Of a stretch of 16,809 bases of DNA, positions 1 to 7,100 are shown one piece after another. A model generated the notes under the pieces. The model saw only the letters and a list, made by a program, of their open reading frames with translations, was not told the DNA's origin and did not search any database. Both the position numbers and the translations under genes were made by a program. The DNA is from Anaerolineales bacterium UBA5797. Lineage in GTDB: Bacteria > Chloroflexota > Anaerolineae > Anaerolineales > Villigracilaceae. The stretch is taken from the NCBI GenBank assembly GCA_002418205.1, contig DIDP01000033.1, positions 6,186 through 22,994 of the forward strand, written 5' to 3'. Each line of letters begins with the position of its first letter. Positions within the stretch are counted from its first letter, which is position 1.

Positions 1-3
1 TTG

Positions 4-75
4 TGAGCGCGCAGAGATTCGAACTCTGAACCAATGGCTTAAAAGGCCACTGCTCTGCCGTTGAGCTACGCGCCC
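4..75 (-). tRNA. tRNA-Lys (anticodon UUU)
   Basis: Read on the minus strand this folds into a 72-nt cloverleaf. The acceptor stem GGGCGCG pairs with CGCGCTC (one G-U). The D-stem is GCTC/GAGC, the anticodon stem GTGGC/GCCAT with loop CTTTTAA, and the T-stem CAGAG/CTCTG with loop TTCGAAT. Loop positions 34-36 are TTT, which reads lysine AAA/AAG codons. The discriminator base is A and CCA is not encoded, so the tail must be added enzymatically. A good sigma-70-like promoter lies just upstream. The gene ends at the window edge, so its terminator is not visible. Confidence 0.96.
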
Positions 76-96
76 ATCGTTTCAAAAGCGGTCTGC

Positions 97-125
97 ATTC
101 TAACATGGGAAATATCCATCGTCAA
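97..125 (-). promoter_or_regulatory. Promoter of tRNA-Lys
   Basis: On the minus strand, TTGACG (positions 120-125), a 17-bp spacer and TAGAAT (97-102) give a near-consensus sigma-70-type promoter about 20 bp upstream of the tRNA 5' end. The tRNA-Arg gene has almost the same pair of boxes. The -35 box overlaps the region where a plus-strand -35 for thioredoxin would lie. Confidence 0.8.
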
Positions 126-147
126 CGTAAGACAACCGCGATACAAT
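119..147 (+). promoter_or_regulatory. Probable thioredoxin promoter
   Basis: TACAAT at 142-147 is a good -10 box, 24 bp upstream of the thioredoxin ATG. A 17-bp spacer would place the -35 at TCGTCA (119-124), which is a weak match. It overlaps the -35 of the divergent tRNA-Lys promoter, so the two may compete for polymerase. The -10 is seen directly; the -35 is uncertain. Confidence 0.5.
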
Positions 148-171
148 GCATCCATCAAACTGGAGGCAACC

Positions 172-498
172 ATGGCTGATATGATACATGTCAATGAAGG
201 GAACTTTCAAAACGAAGTGCTGGATGCAAACGAACCCGTGCTGGTCGATTTCAGCGCGGTCTGGTGCCAGCCGTGCAAAATGCTCGACCCGGTGGTCAAG
301 CAACTGGCTGGCGATTGGGACGGGAAGGTTAAAGTTGTAAAGATCGATGCCGACGAAAACCCGAACCTCGTCATGCAGTATGGAGTGATGGGAATCCCCA
401 CCCTGCTGTTCATCAAAGGCGGCGAGGTCAAGGAACGCGTCACCGGCTTTATGCCGAAGGAAAAACTGGTCGCAAAGTTCAGCCCCCACTTCAATTAA
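172..498 (+). CDS. trxA: Thioredoxin (WCQPC active site)
   Basis: This is a 108-aa, single-domain thioredoxin, the usual length for the family. It would reduce protein disulfides in the cytoplasm using electrons from thioredoxin reductase. The fold markers are VDFSA at 25-29, the redox motif WCQPC at 31-35, and the cis-proline loop GIPT at 74-77 (Pro76). The ATG at 172 was chosen because GGAGG (162-166) lies just upstream and the -10 box TACAAT precedes it; a longer reading would run into tRNA-Lys. The classical motif is WCGPC. The Gly-to-Gln change between the cysteines is uncommon and may shift the redox potential or partner choice. It is followed by a strong hairpin terminator. The family assignment is firm; the gene symbol is by family. 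Confidence 0.95.
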   Translation: MADMIHVNEGNFQNEVLDANEPVLVDFSAVWCQPCKMLDPVVKQLAGDWDGKVKVVKIDADENPNLVMQYGVMGIPTLLFIKGGEVKERVTGFMPKEKLVAKFSPHFN

Positions 499-517
499 TC
501 AAGGTTCCAGACAATAA

Positions 518-550
518 CGAAAACACAGAGCGTCGTGCTCTGTGTTTTCG
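518..550. terminator. Bidirectional hairpin terminator between trxA and surE
   Basis: Positions 518-531 and 537-550 form a perfect 14-bp inverted repeat around a 5-nt loop. The outer arms are A-rich on one side and T-rich on the other, so the hairpin can work in both directions. It lies 19 bp after the thioredoxin stop and 1 bp after the surE stop, serving the two convergent genes. Confidence 0.9.
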
Positions 551-551
551 T

Positions 552-1358
552 TTAACCCTTCCTCATCAAGTCATCCAGTTCTGCAAAGTCAACGCGCGCG
601 GTCAGGTCCAGGCTGAGCGGCGTGACAGAGACCCAGCGCTTTTTCCGCAGGACATACACATCCGTATTCTCGGCTTCCTCCTCCAGCCTGCCTGCTTCAC
701 GATAACCGACGGTACCCGGTTCGCTCCAGGATGTGCGCACAGGTGCGACGGGCTCATAATACCTTTGCCGCGAGACGCGGGTCAATTGCCAGGGCGTTTC
801 CAATGTTGCATCCCACGGAACATCCACTTTCAAAAGGCTCACATCCTGTGGAAACTTTCTGTCCAAAAGCAGGTGCGCAAACCGTTTGGCGAATTCGGCG
901 GCGATCAGAAAATTCACATCGTTGGAATAGGACAGATGATATTTTTGGTCGGCTTCCAATGAGACCGCCATCGCCGGGATCCCAAGCGAGGCGGCTTCCA
1001 TCGCCGCGCCGACCGTCCCTGAGATGGTGACGCCCGAAGCAACGTTCTCACCGTAATTGATCCCTGAAACGACCAGATCGGGTTTAAACTTCAGGACTTC
1101 CAACACGCCATGCAGGACCGATTGCGCCGGACTCCCGCCAACGGCAAACACGCTCCATTCCCGACCGTTGACCTGCACCCGCTGTTCCTGAATGGTCCCA
1201 TCTGACGTATTCGGCAAACTACGTCCCATGCCCGAAGATTGCTCACGCGGCGCGGTAACGGTAACAAACCCGAGGTCCGAAAGGGATGCGGCAGCAGCCC
1301 ACAGCCCGGGAGAGCGGATCCCATCGTCATTGGTTAAGAGGATTTGAGGTTTTGCCAT
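552..1358 (-). CDS. surE: 5'/3'-nucleotidase SurE
   Basis: This 268-aa protein starts MAKPQILLTNDDGI. The NDDG at residues 9-12 supplies the acidic metal ligands of SurE phosphatases, which dephosphorylate nucleoside monophosphates and sometimes short polyphosphate. The family block SGINYGENV is followed by SGTVGAAMEAA, as expected for the substrate-binding part, and the length is typical. The start ATG is preceded on the minus strand by AGGGAA. It lies downstream of tRNA-Arg and its terminator, so it is probably transcribed on its own; no clear promoter was identified in the 58 bp between. The gene ends at the shared hairpin with thioredoxin. Confidence 0.95.
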   Translation of the reverse strand: MAKPQILLTNDDGIRSPGLWAAAASLSDLGFVTVTAPREQSSGMGRSLPNTSDGTIQEQRVQVNGREWSVFAVGGSPAQSVLHGVLEVLKFKPDLVVSGINYGENVASGVTISGTVGAAMEAASLGIPAMAVSLEADQKYHLSYSNDVNFLIAAEFAKRFAHLLLDRKFPQDVSLLKVDVPWDATLETPWQLTRVSRQRYYEPVAPVRTSWSEPGTVGYREAGRLEEEAENTDVYVLRKKRWVSVTPLSLDLTARVDFAELDDLMRKG

Positions 1359-1416
1359 AACTGTTCCCTGTCATATTCCAAAAATATCAAATTGTTTCCT
1401 GCCATGAAACACGAAC

Positions 1417-1440
1417 AAAAAAGGAGCGGAGTTCCGCTCC
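1417..1440 (-). terminator. Terminator of tRNA-Arg
   Basis: On the minus strand, GGAGCGGA and TCCGCTCC form an 8-bp stem (1423-1440) with a 2-nt nominal loop, followed by six T residues (1417-1422). It lies 8 bp after the encoded CCA of tRNA-Arg, a textbook intrinsic terminator. Confidence 0.9.
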
Positions 1441-1448
1441 CATCAAAA

Positions 1449-1525
1449 TGGCGCCCTCGGCGCGACTCGAACACGCGACCTATTGCTCCGCAAGCAAGCG
1501 CTCTAATCCACTGAGCTACGAGGGC
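1449..1525 (-). tRNA. tRNA-Arg (anticodon GCG)
   Basis: This is a 77-nt cloverleaf including an encoded CCA (1449-1451). The acceptor stem is GCCCTCG/CGAGGGC, the D-stem GCTC/GAGC, and the T-stem GCGTG/CGCGC with loop TTCGAGT. The anticodon arm is CTTGC-TTGCGGA-GCAAT, which puts GCG at positions 34-36 and would read CGC/CGU arginine codons. The closing pair 27-43 is a C-U mismatch. A20 in the D-loop and C35 fit arginine identity, and the discriminator is G. Most bacteria decode these codons with an ACG (inosine) tRNA, so a GCG anticodon is unusual. Confidence 0.93.
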
Positions 1526-1539
1526 ATTGGCAAGGCGAT

Positions 1540-1568
1540 ATTCTATCGCGGTTGGATGTGATGGTCAA
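1540..1568 (-). promoter_or_regulatory. Promoter of tRNA-Arg
   Basis: On the minus strand, TTGACC (1563-1568), a 17-bp spacer and TAGAAT (1540-1545) form a strong promoter about 15 bp upstream of the mature 5' end. It begins 10 bp after the stop codon of the HD-GYP gene. The boxes differ from those of tRNA-Lys at a single base. Confidence 0.82.
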
Positions 1569-1578
1569 GTGCCATGCA

Positions 1579-3102
1579 TCAAAAGCCGTTGGCATTGACC
1601 AGGCTTAGGAATTCGGGGACGATGCGCGGGTCGAAATGTTTGCCGGTCTGGTTCTCAATGTATTGGAGTGTCTCCTGCTTCGACCAGGCAATGCGATAAG
1701 GACGATTGGAGGTAAGGGCATCATAGACATCTGACAGGGCAAACATCCTTGCAGAGAACGGGATATCCTCACCCGCAAGACGGTCAGGATAACCTGTGCC
1801 GTCCCATTTTTCGTGATGCCAGTGCGGGATATCCATGGCAGGTTCGAGATATTTGATGGGCGAGAGCAGATCGACGGCATATTTCGGGTGTTTGCGCATG
1901 GTATCCCACTCTTCTCCGTTCAGCGGACCCGGCTTGAACAGGATATTATCGGGAATGGCGACCTTGCCTATATCGTGCAGGGTTGCGCCTCGCCGGATGT
2001 GGATCAGCTCGGTCTCTTCGACACCCATGATCTTTGCAAGCCTGACCGTCATTTCCGTGACGCGCCTTGTATGTCCTTCGGTCTCCCTGTCGCGCAGGTC
2101 CAGCGTGCGCGACCAGCCGTCGATCGTTGCGTTATATGCCAGACTCAGTTCAAAGTTCGACCTCTGGAGTTCCTTGAACATCATCGCGCTGTCGATGGCG
2201 ATGGCGGTCTGACCGGAAATGATGTTGAGGAAATCCAGCCAGTCTTCATCGGGATGGAGGGGCGTGCGATGAAAGATTTCGAGGACACCCAACACGCGTC
2301 CCTTGGCGATCAGCGGAACACCATAGTAAACGATAAATCGTTCGCTGGGGAACAAGGGCGAACGCTCGAATTCGGTTCTGTTCTTGTTGAGGTCCGGGAT
2401 GCTGATCATCTTCCGTTCGAGAGCCGCGCGTCCGGCGTATCCCTGTCCGAGCTTGAGGCGGGTATGCTGGAGTATGTTCGTGAAAAAGCCCTTGCCAGCT
2501 GCGAACTTGAGTTCGTTCAATTCCGTTTCGAGCAACAGGACAGTGGCAGCATCCACATGCATGGTCTCGGTTACACGGTCTAGCAAAATGGACAGGAGCA
2601 GGCTCAAGTCCAGGCCCGAGGCGATGGCCAGGTCAATGGAGCGAAGCGCGGAGAGACGCTGGAGTTGCCTCTGCATCCGGGATTCGGTCTGCTTGTATTT
2701 TGTTATATCGCGGGCGGATACAATGTAATTCGCCTGGGGAGTCTCCATCAAGCGGGCATCGAACCAGTGCTCGCTCCCATCCAGAACGAGGGGAAATTCG
2801 AAGGATGTTTTCTGTGTGTGCTGCCGTGCCTGGGAAATAAGCTGTTCCAGTTTGGCTCCGATATCGGCAGGCAGAATTTCCTGCAAAGTCCTGCTTTTTA
2901 GCTGTTCACGGGAATCAAATCGAAGGGCGGGATCGCCTGTCTTGCAGTCCAGGATCGATCCAGCCCCGTCGATTACGAAGAACAGGTCGGCAAAAGCGTG
3001 GAAATGTTCTCCGAACTTTTGAGTGATCTCCGCGAGCAAATCCAAACGTTTTCTCTCCAGAACGTTAAAAGTGGACGCGGAGCGTAGTGATTCCCTGATC
3101 AC
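1579..3102 (-). CDS. PAS-GAF-HD-GYP cyclic-di-GMP phosphodiesterase
   Basis: This 507-aa soluble signalling protein has a PAS-like sensor at about 35-135 (ending SARDITKYK), a GAF domain at about 150-305, and a C-terminal HD-GYP domain at about 320-500. The HD-GYP hallmarks are intact: GHTRRV at 343-348, HDIGK at 376-380, and HHEKWDGTGYP at 429-439. It is therefore predicted to hydrolyse c-di-GMP to pGpG/GMP in response to a ligand or redox signal bound by PAS or GAF. No transmembrane segment is seen. The first usable start is GTG at 3102, with a G-rich stretch (GGGGGG) just upstream; the frame stays open about 90 bp further but has no ATG/GTG/TTG. It lies 73 bp downstream of the NHLP-like small gene and could be co-transcribed with it. 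No terminator is visible before the tRNA-Arg promoter. Confidence 0.93.
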   Translation of the reverse strand: MIRESLRSASTFNVLERKRLDLLAEITQKFGEHFHAFADLFFVIDGAGSILDCKTGDPALRFDSREQLKSRTLQEILPADIGAKLEQLISQARQHTQKTSFEFPLVLDGSEHWFDARLMETPQANYIVSARDITKYKQTESRMQRQLQRLSALRSIDLAIASGLDLSLLLSILLDRVTETMHVDAATVLLLETELNELKFAAGKGFFTNILQHTRLKLGQGYAGRAALERKMISIPDLNKNRTEFERSPLFPSERFIVYYGVPLIAKGRVLGVLEIFHRTPLHPDEDWLDFLNIISGQTAIAIDSAMMFKELQRSNFELSLAYNATIDGWSRTLDLRDRETEGHTRRVTEMTVRLAKIMGVEETELIHIRRGATLHDIGKVAIPDNILFKPGPLNGEEWDTMRKHPKYAVDLLSPIKYLEPAMDIPHWHHEKWDGTGYPDRLAGEDIPFSARMFALSDVYDALTSNRPYRIAWSKQETLQYIENQTGKHFDPRIVPEFLSLVNANGF

Positions 3103-3175
3103 TACGCCCCCCGATTCCGCCGCGTCTTCCGGTACAACACCGGTGGGGAAACTGAAGCCGATGTCATTTTCACGG

Positions 3176-3451
3176 TTATACGGTCTTGAGCGCCTGATTC
3201 ACCTTTTGGGCAAAATCCGTCAGATCCTTGGCGCGCACCGTTTTGATGATGGCTTTCTCCTGTTCGGTCAGGATGAAAGCCTGACCGAGGTAGCCGCCAG
3301 CCAGCGCCGTTTCGGGCTCGTTGAGAAGTTTCTCACGAAACTGGCTGTTTACAATTGCGGCGGTCAGCAGGCGGTGCAGGCCCGAACGTTGAGCCGGAGT
3401 TTTGCGAAAGCTGAATGGCGTGGTAGGGCTGTCGAGCGTGAGCATTGTCAT
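3176..3451 (-). CDS. Small protein resembling the Nif11/NHLP-clan (possible RiPP precursor-like)
   Basis: This is a 91-aa soluble protein. Residues about 25-88 follow the pattern of the short NHLP-clan domains (Nif11-like, Os1348-like or Franean1_4349-like), with FREKLLNEPETALAGG, then FILTEQEKAII, then AKDLTDFAQKV. Members of this clan often act as leader-like domains of ribosomally made peptides, but many stand alone with unknown roles. Here no extra Cys/Ser/Thr-rich core follows the domain, and no modifying enzyme is encoded nearby. The ATG at 3451 has GGAAGG about 10 nt upstream; a second ATG lies two codons in. It is 29 bp downstream of a 46-aa membrane peptide gene and 73 bp upstream of the HD-GYP gene. 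The family resemblance is my pattern recognition and is not confirmed by a search. Confidence 0.7.
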   Translation of the reverse strand: MTMLTLDSPTTPFSFRKTPAQRSGLHRLLTAAIVNSQFREKLLNEPETALAGGYLGQAFILTEQEKAIIKTVRAKDLTDFAQKVNQALKTV

Positions 3452-3465
3452 CTCATCACATCCTT

Positions 3466-3479
3466 CCCATAAAAATGGG
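3466..3479 (-). other. Small hairpin overlapping the ribosome binding site of the NHLP-like gene
   Basis: CCCAT and ATGGG (3466-3470 and 3475-3479) form a 5-bp hairpin with a 4-nt loop directly after the stop of the 46-aa peptide gene. It partly covers the GGAAGG ribosome binding site of the next gene. It could tune translation of the second gene; this is inference only. Confidence 0.3.
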
Positions 3480-3480
3480 T

Positions 3481-3621
3481 TTAATATGGATCGGTTCCGC
3501 CATCGGTGGGTTTCTGCATGATGACACTCACGACGAACATCAGGGCGAAGTAGGCAAGTTGGATGTGGCGGCGGTCAATGCTGTTGACGAAATAAGCGAT
3601 TTGGGCGAGTTTGGTTTTCAT
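3481..3621 (-). CDS. 46-aa single-transmembrane peptide
   Basis: This small gene encodes 46 residues: a basic amphipathic N-terminus (MKTKLAQIAYFVNSIDRRH), a hydrophobic stretch at about 20-36 (IQLAYFALMFVVSVIM), and a short polar tail ending KPTDGGTDPY. The ATG at 3621 is preceded on the minus strand by GAGGTG at a good distance, which supports this start over any longer reading. It is 29 bp upstream of the NHLP-like gene and probably in the same transcript. I do not recognise the family. The predicted product is a membrane-inserted micropeptide with the tail outside if the positive-inside rule holds. Confidence 0.68.
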   Translation of the reverse strand: MKTKLAQIAYFVNSIDRRHIQLAYFALMFVVSVIMQKPTDGGTDPY

Positions 3622-4158
3622 GGGAGCACCTCTTTCATTTGATTTGGATGCCCCGATAATACACCCACCCAGGATGCAAAACAGGGTGCAAAAATAATGG
3701 ATTTTTTGCCACAAATGCTCACTTAATCTAGAACATCTATTCTGTACATTGAAACAGAGAACATTCCTTAATGGACATTGCAAAACCATCGGAAATAACA
3801 AAATTTTCAAGACCTATTCGATATTTTTAGTTAATAGAGTGAGAATTTGGCTTATGGACAATTAGAAGTGCCTGTTTGTATCGCGATGGTTATGATCTCC
3901 AAGTCCCCAAAAAGATAATTTCTTTTTCAAAAACAAACGCGGGGAACTGGCTCATGGAAGTATTCGATCAATGCAATTCAAAATGCAAAAGAATGTCGAA
4001 ATGATTATGTTCCGGTGATAATGAGTAACTTACCACCCCCAAAATGTTGGCTATATTTGATCCAGGAGTCGGTCTTCCACTCACAAAAAAGATACTGGGT
4101 CAAAAGCAAATTACCTGCCACTTCAACTCAATTACATGGCAGCTTCCTGCATCCACTA
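3622..4158. other. AT-rich intergenic region (537 bp) with no supported gene
   Basis: No convincing reading frame was found on either strand. All neighbouring genes point to the minus strand, so this holds the 3' end signals of the STAND regulator and the control region of the small-peptide gene. A weak hairpin, CTGCCA (4115-4120) with TGGCAG (4137-4142), lies shortly after the STAND stop and is followed on the minus strand by T-rich sequence; it may be a poor terminator. Phased GNACAT repeats lie at 3731-3778. The base composition is clearly more AT-rich than the flanking genes. Confidence 0.6.
3731..3778 (-). repeat. Four phased GNACAT (ATGTNC) direct repeats, candidate operator
   Basis: GNACAT occurs at 3731-3736, 3744-3749, 3759-3764 and 3773-3778, all in the same orientation with start-to-start spacings of 13, 15 and 14 bp. 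On the minus strand each reads ATGTNC. The cluster lies about 110-157 bp upstream of the small-peptide start codon, a position suited to an activator binding as a multimer. That it is an operator is inference. Confidence 0.45.
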
Positions 4159-7100
4159 TTAGGTGGTTAATTCCCGATATATCTGTTCCGTCTCACTGGA
4201 AAGGGGAATTCCCAGTTCATCCATCGCCGATTTGCCAGCCCAATAACGACGCGCCACAGCAGAACGATCTCCCTGCACGGCATGGGCACGCATTTCGATC
4301 TGATAGATCATTTCATGGAAGCGATTTTGCTTAAGTGCCAACTGGCAGATTAATAGGCAGCGCTCGATTTGATTGGAATTCAGATAGAGATAGGCGAGTT
4401 CCTCAAGAGCGGATGAATAAGCATGTTGCAGTCTTTCCCTCTCAGGCACCACCCATTCGTCGCCCACATCAGCCAGATAAGGACCTTGTACCAGGTCCAC
4501 CGCCTTTTGAAGATGTTCGATCCTGGCATTCGAATCAGATGTTTTGTTTGCACGCCTGATATGGGAATCGAACGCTTCCACATCATATTCATAATCCATC
4601 TGATGGTTGAACCGGTAATACTCATCGTCGAATACGATCGTGTCCTTCCCTGCAGCACGCCGCAGGCGATAGATCTCATTCTTGAAACGCGCCTTCAATG
4701 CCTGAATATTTTGGGTTTCAGGCCAAAGTGCCGCGCCAACCTGTTCCTTGGTCACAGCCTCCTGCCTGCTCAAAAAATAGAAGAAAAGATCGCGCACCGA
4801 CTGGGTCCGCCACTCGGACATCTGGATTACCCTGCCATTCACACTGACTTCGGGATTACCAAACGCACGAATAGATAGGCTGGCAGATGGTACCTGGATA
4901 AAACTTGCATGACGCCGCAATGTCCTGCGGATGGCAGGCAAATTCGTCTCCAGGCGCTGGGTTTTTTCGATCAAAGTACTCAGTTGCCGCCCAACAAGCT
5001 GGTCGTTCTGCAATTTTGTCAACAACGGAACAGCCTGGCGGACCGCGATCAATACAGCATGATCGGGCATAGCAATGGCAGAAAAAAATTTACGAATTTC
5101 CGAACGGGCGTTACTCGATTCACCTGCCTGTTCATAAGCAGCTGTAAGCCAGACCATGCTCCACTGCAATTCCAGGTCACGCCCGTCCTGCGCAAAGAAT
5201 TCTCTGCTTTCCTTCAATAAAGTAACTGCTTTACGCGGTTCGTCCTTATAAAGAAAATACCTGCCTTCCAATAATGCCCACAACCCGCGTTCATAGGCAG
5301 ACTGGCTTGCCTTCATCCTTTTCCGGTGAGTTTTTATGAACTGATATGCATCCTCCAGTTTTCCCTGTAACAAAGCAAGGTTGCATCTGGCGACGACCAG
5401 GTAATTTGTAATAAACAATCCTGGAAGATTCCCGGCTATATCCTTTGCCTGTCGATAAGCCTGGAAAGCCGCATCAAATTCCTCCACCTCGCTGTATAAA
5501 TCACCCAAACCGGCAAGAATGAGTGATTCTGCATGCCGATTGCGACTCCTTCGCGCACACGCCAATCCAGCTTCAAAGGTTTCTGAGGCAAGTTCGTATT
5601 CGCCAACCTGATGATACAGAACCGCCAGATTATTCAAGATTTCAGCCTGTGAGTAAAAGTTTTTTTCCGCCTGACGTATCTTCAGCGCATTCTGATATGA
5701 GCGGCGGGCTAACTCAATATCACCGACAGCTCCATGAACCATGCCTGTTTCCATTAAGAGTGTCGGGATCCTGTTGGTCTCATTCAAGGCCGAATAGAGT
5801 GATAAAGAATGCTCCAGCGATTCAACAGCCTGACGCGATTCACCCAAACGGTACAAATTCAGTCCTTTAAGACGCAGTGCTTCAGCATAATGTGACTGGT
5901 AAGAGGTACGTGATCCTGACAACCGCAAAGCATCCTTCACATCATCAATAGATGCCACATAATCTCCCATAACGCGAAGTGTGTTCGCCCGGCGAATAAA
6001 TGCCAGGATCAATCCTTCAACGTTACGGTTTTTTCGATAAAGGGTCACCGCTTTATCCAAAAGTTCCTTTGATTCCTTGAGGCTGCCTTTTACCGCCAAT
6101 ATGGATCCTCTCAACGAGATCAACCCCGGGCGGGTTTGGACCATCGCCGGAGGCAGGCTGTTGATCCAGCCTTCGAGGGTGACGAAGGCACTTTGCAGCA
6201 TTGGGGTGCCGGCCCGTTCGACCACATCCGCCAGCGCATCCAGATCGTCCAATTGTTTGCAGGTGTAATAAGCCTTTTCCCACTCCCCCACCTTTTCATA
6301 GGCTTTGACCAGCCTCTCCAGGATGGGACGCACCTCTTGAGGCGACTCCTCCTTTAAACGGGTTTGGAGGAACTCACGGAAGAGAGGATGATAACGGAGC
6401 CAGCGCCCGTCCGATTCAAGAGGCAGGACGAACAGGTTCTTCTCCAGGATAAAGCTCATAAGTTCGTACCAGTTTGGAGGTTCAGCGTGGAACGGACCCA
6501 GCACGATTTCACACAGTTCCGCGCTGAATTCATCCGGCAGGGAGGTGCGCAGGAGAAATTCACGGATGTGCCCGGGCTGTTGGTCGAGGACCTGGCGGCC
6601 GAGATAGGAGAAGGTATCCACACCGGAGATGCGCGGCATGCCTGGCAGGTTGGAGAGCACCATGCCGGTGATCCAGCCACCCGTCTGCTTTATGAACTCC
6701 TGGGCAGTTTCATCCGAAAGATGTTCATGATAGTTTTGGGAATAGAGCGCCTGGATCTCGCGCGGCAGGAACGCCAATTCTGCATGGCTGATGCCAGCCA
6801 CTTGTTCGCGCGCAACCATGAGGGTCACATCATCAAGGGACGGCAGTGTGCGGGAGGAAAGGATGACGTGACAGTTCTCCACAACCAGTTCAAGGAAGCG
6901 GTTGACCAGCGCGGAAATGACCGGCACATCGTCGAGCAGGTGATAATCATCGATGATCAGGAGGAAGTCCTCCTCGATCTGCTCGTAAATTTCATTGGTC
7001 AATGTGACCAGGAGCGCCTCGGCATCATTCTCGATGGATTTCAACTGGTTCAACTGGATGCGGGAGGTCGTACCAATGCCGGGGAACCGTTCCGCCAGCG

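Noticed and set aside
61..171. Longer thioredoxin start, adding 37 residues
   Set aside because: It would overlap tRNA-Lys and both promoters and lacks a ribosome binding site; the ATG at 172 has GGAGG.
1813..2583. 256-aa open frame on the plus strand
   Set aside because: It is antisense to the HD-GYP gene, whose GAF and HD-GYP motifs are unambiguous.
3103..3192. N-terminal extension of the HD-GYP gene upstream of the GTG
   Set aside because: The frame is open for about 30 codons but contains no ATG, GTG or TTG, so the GTG at 3102 is the first usable start.
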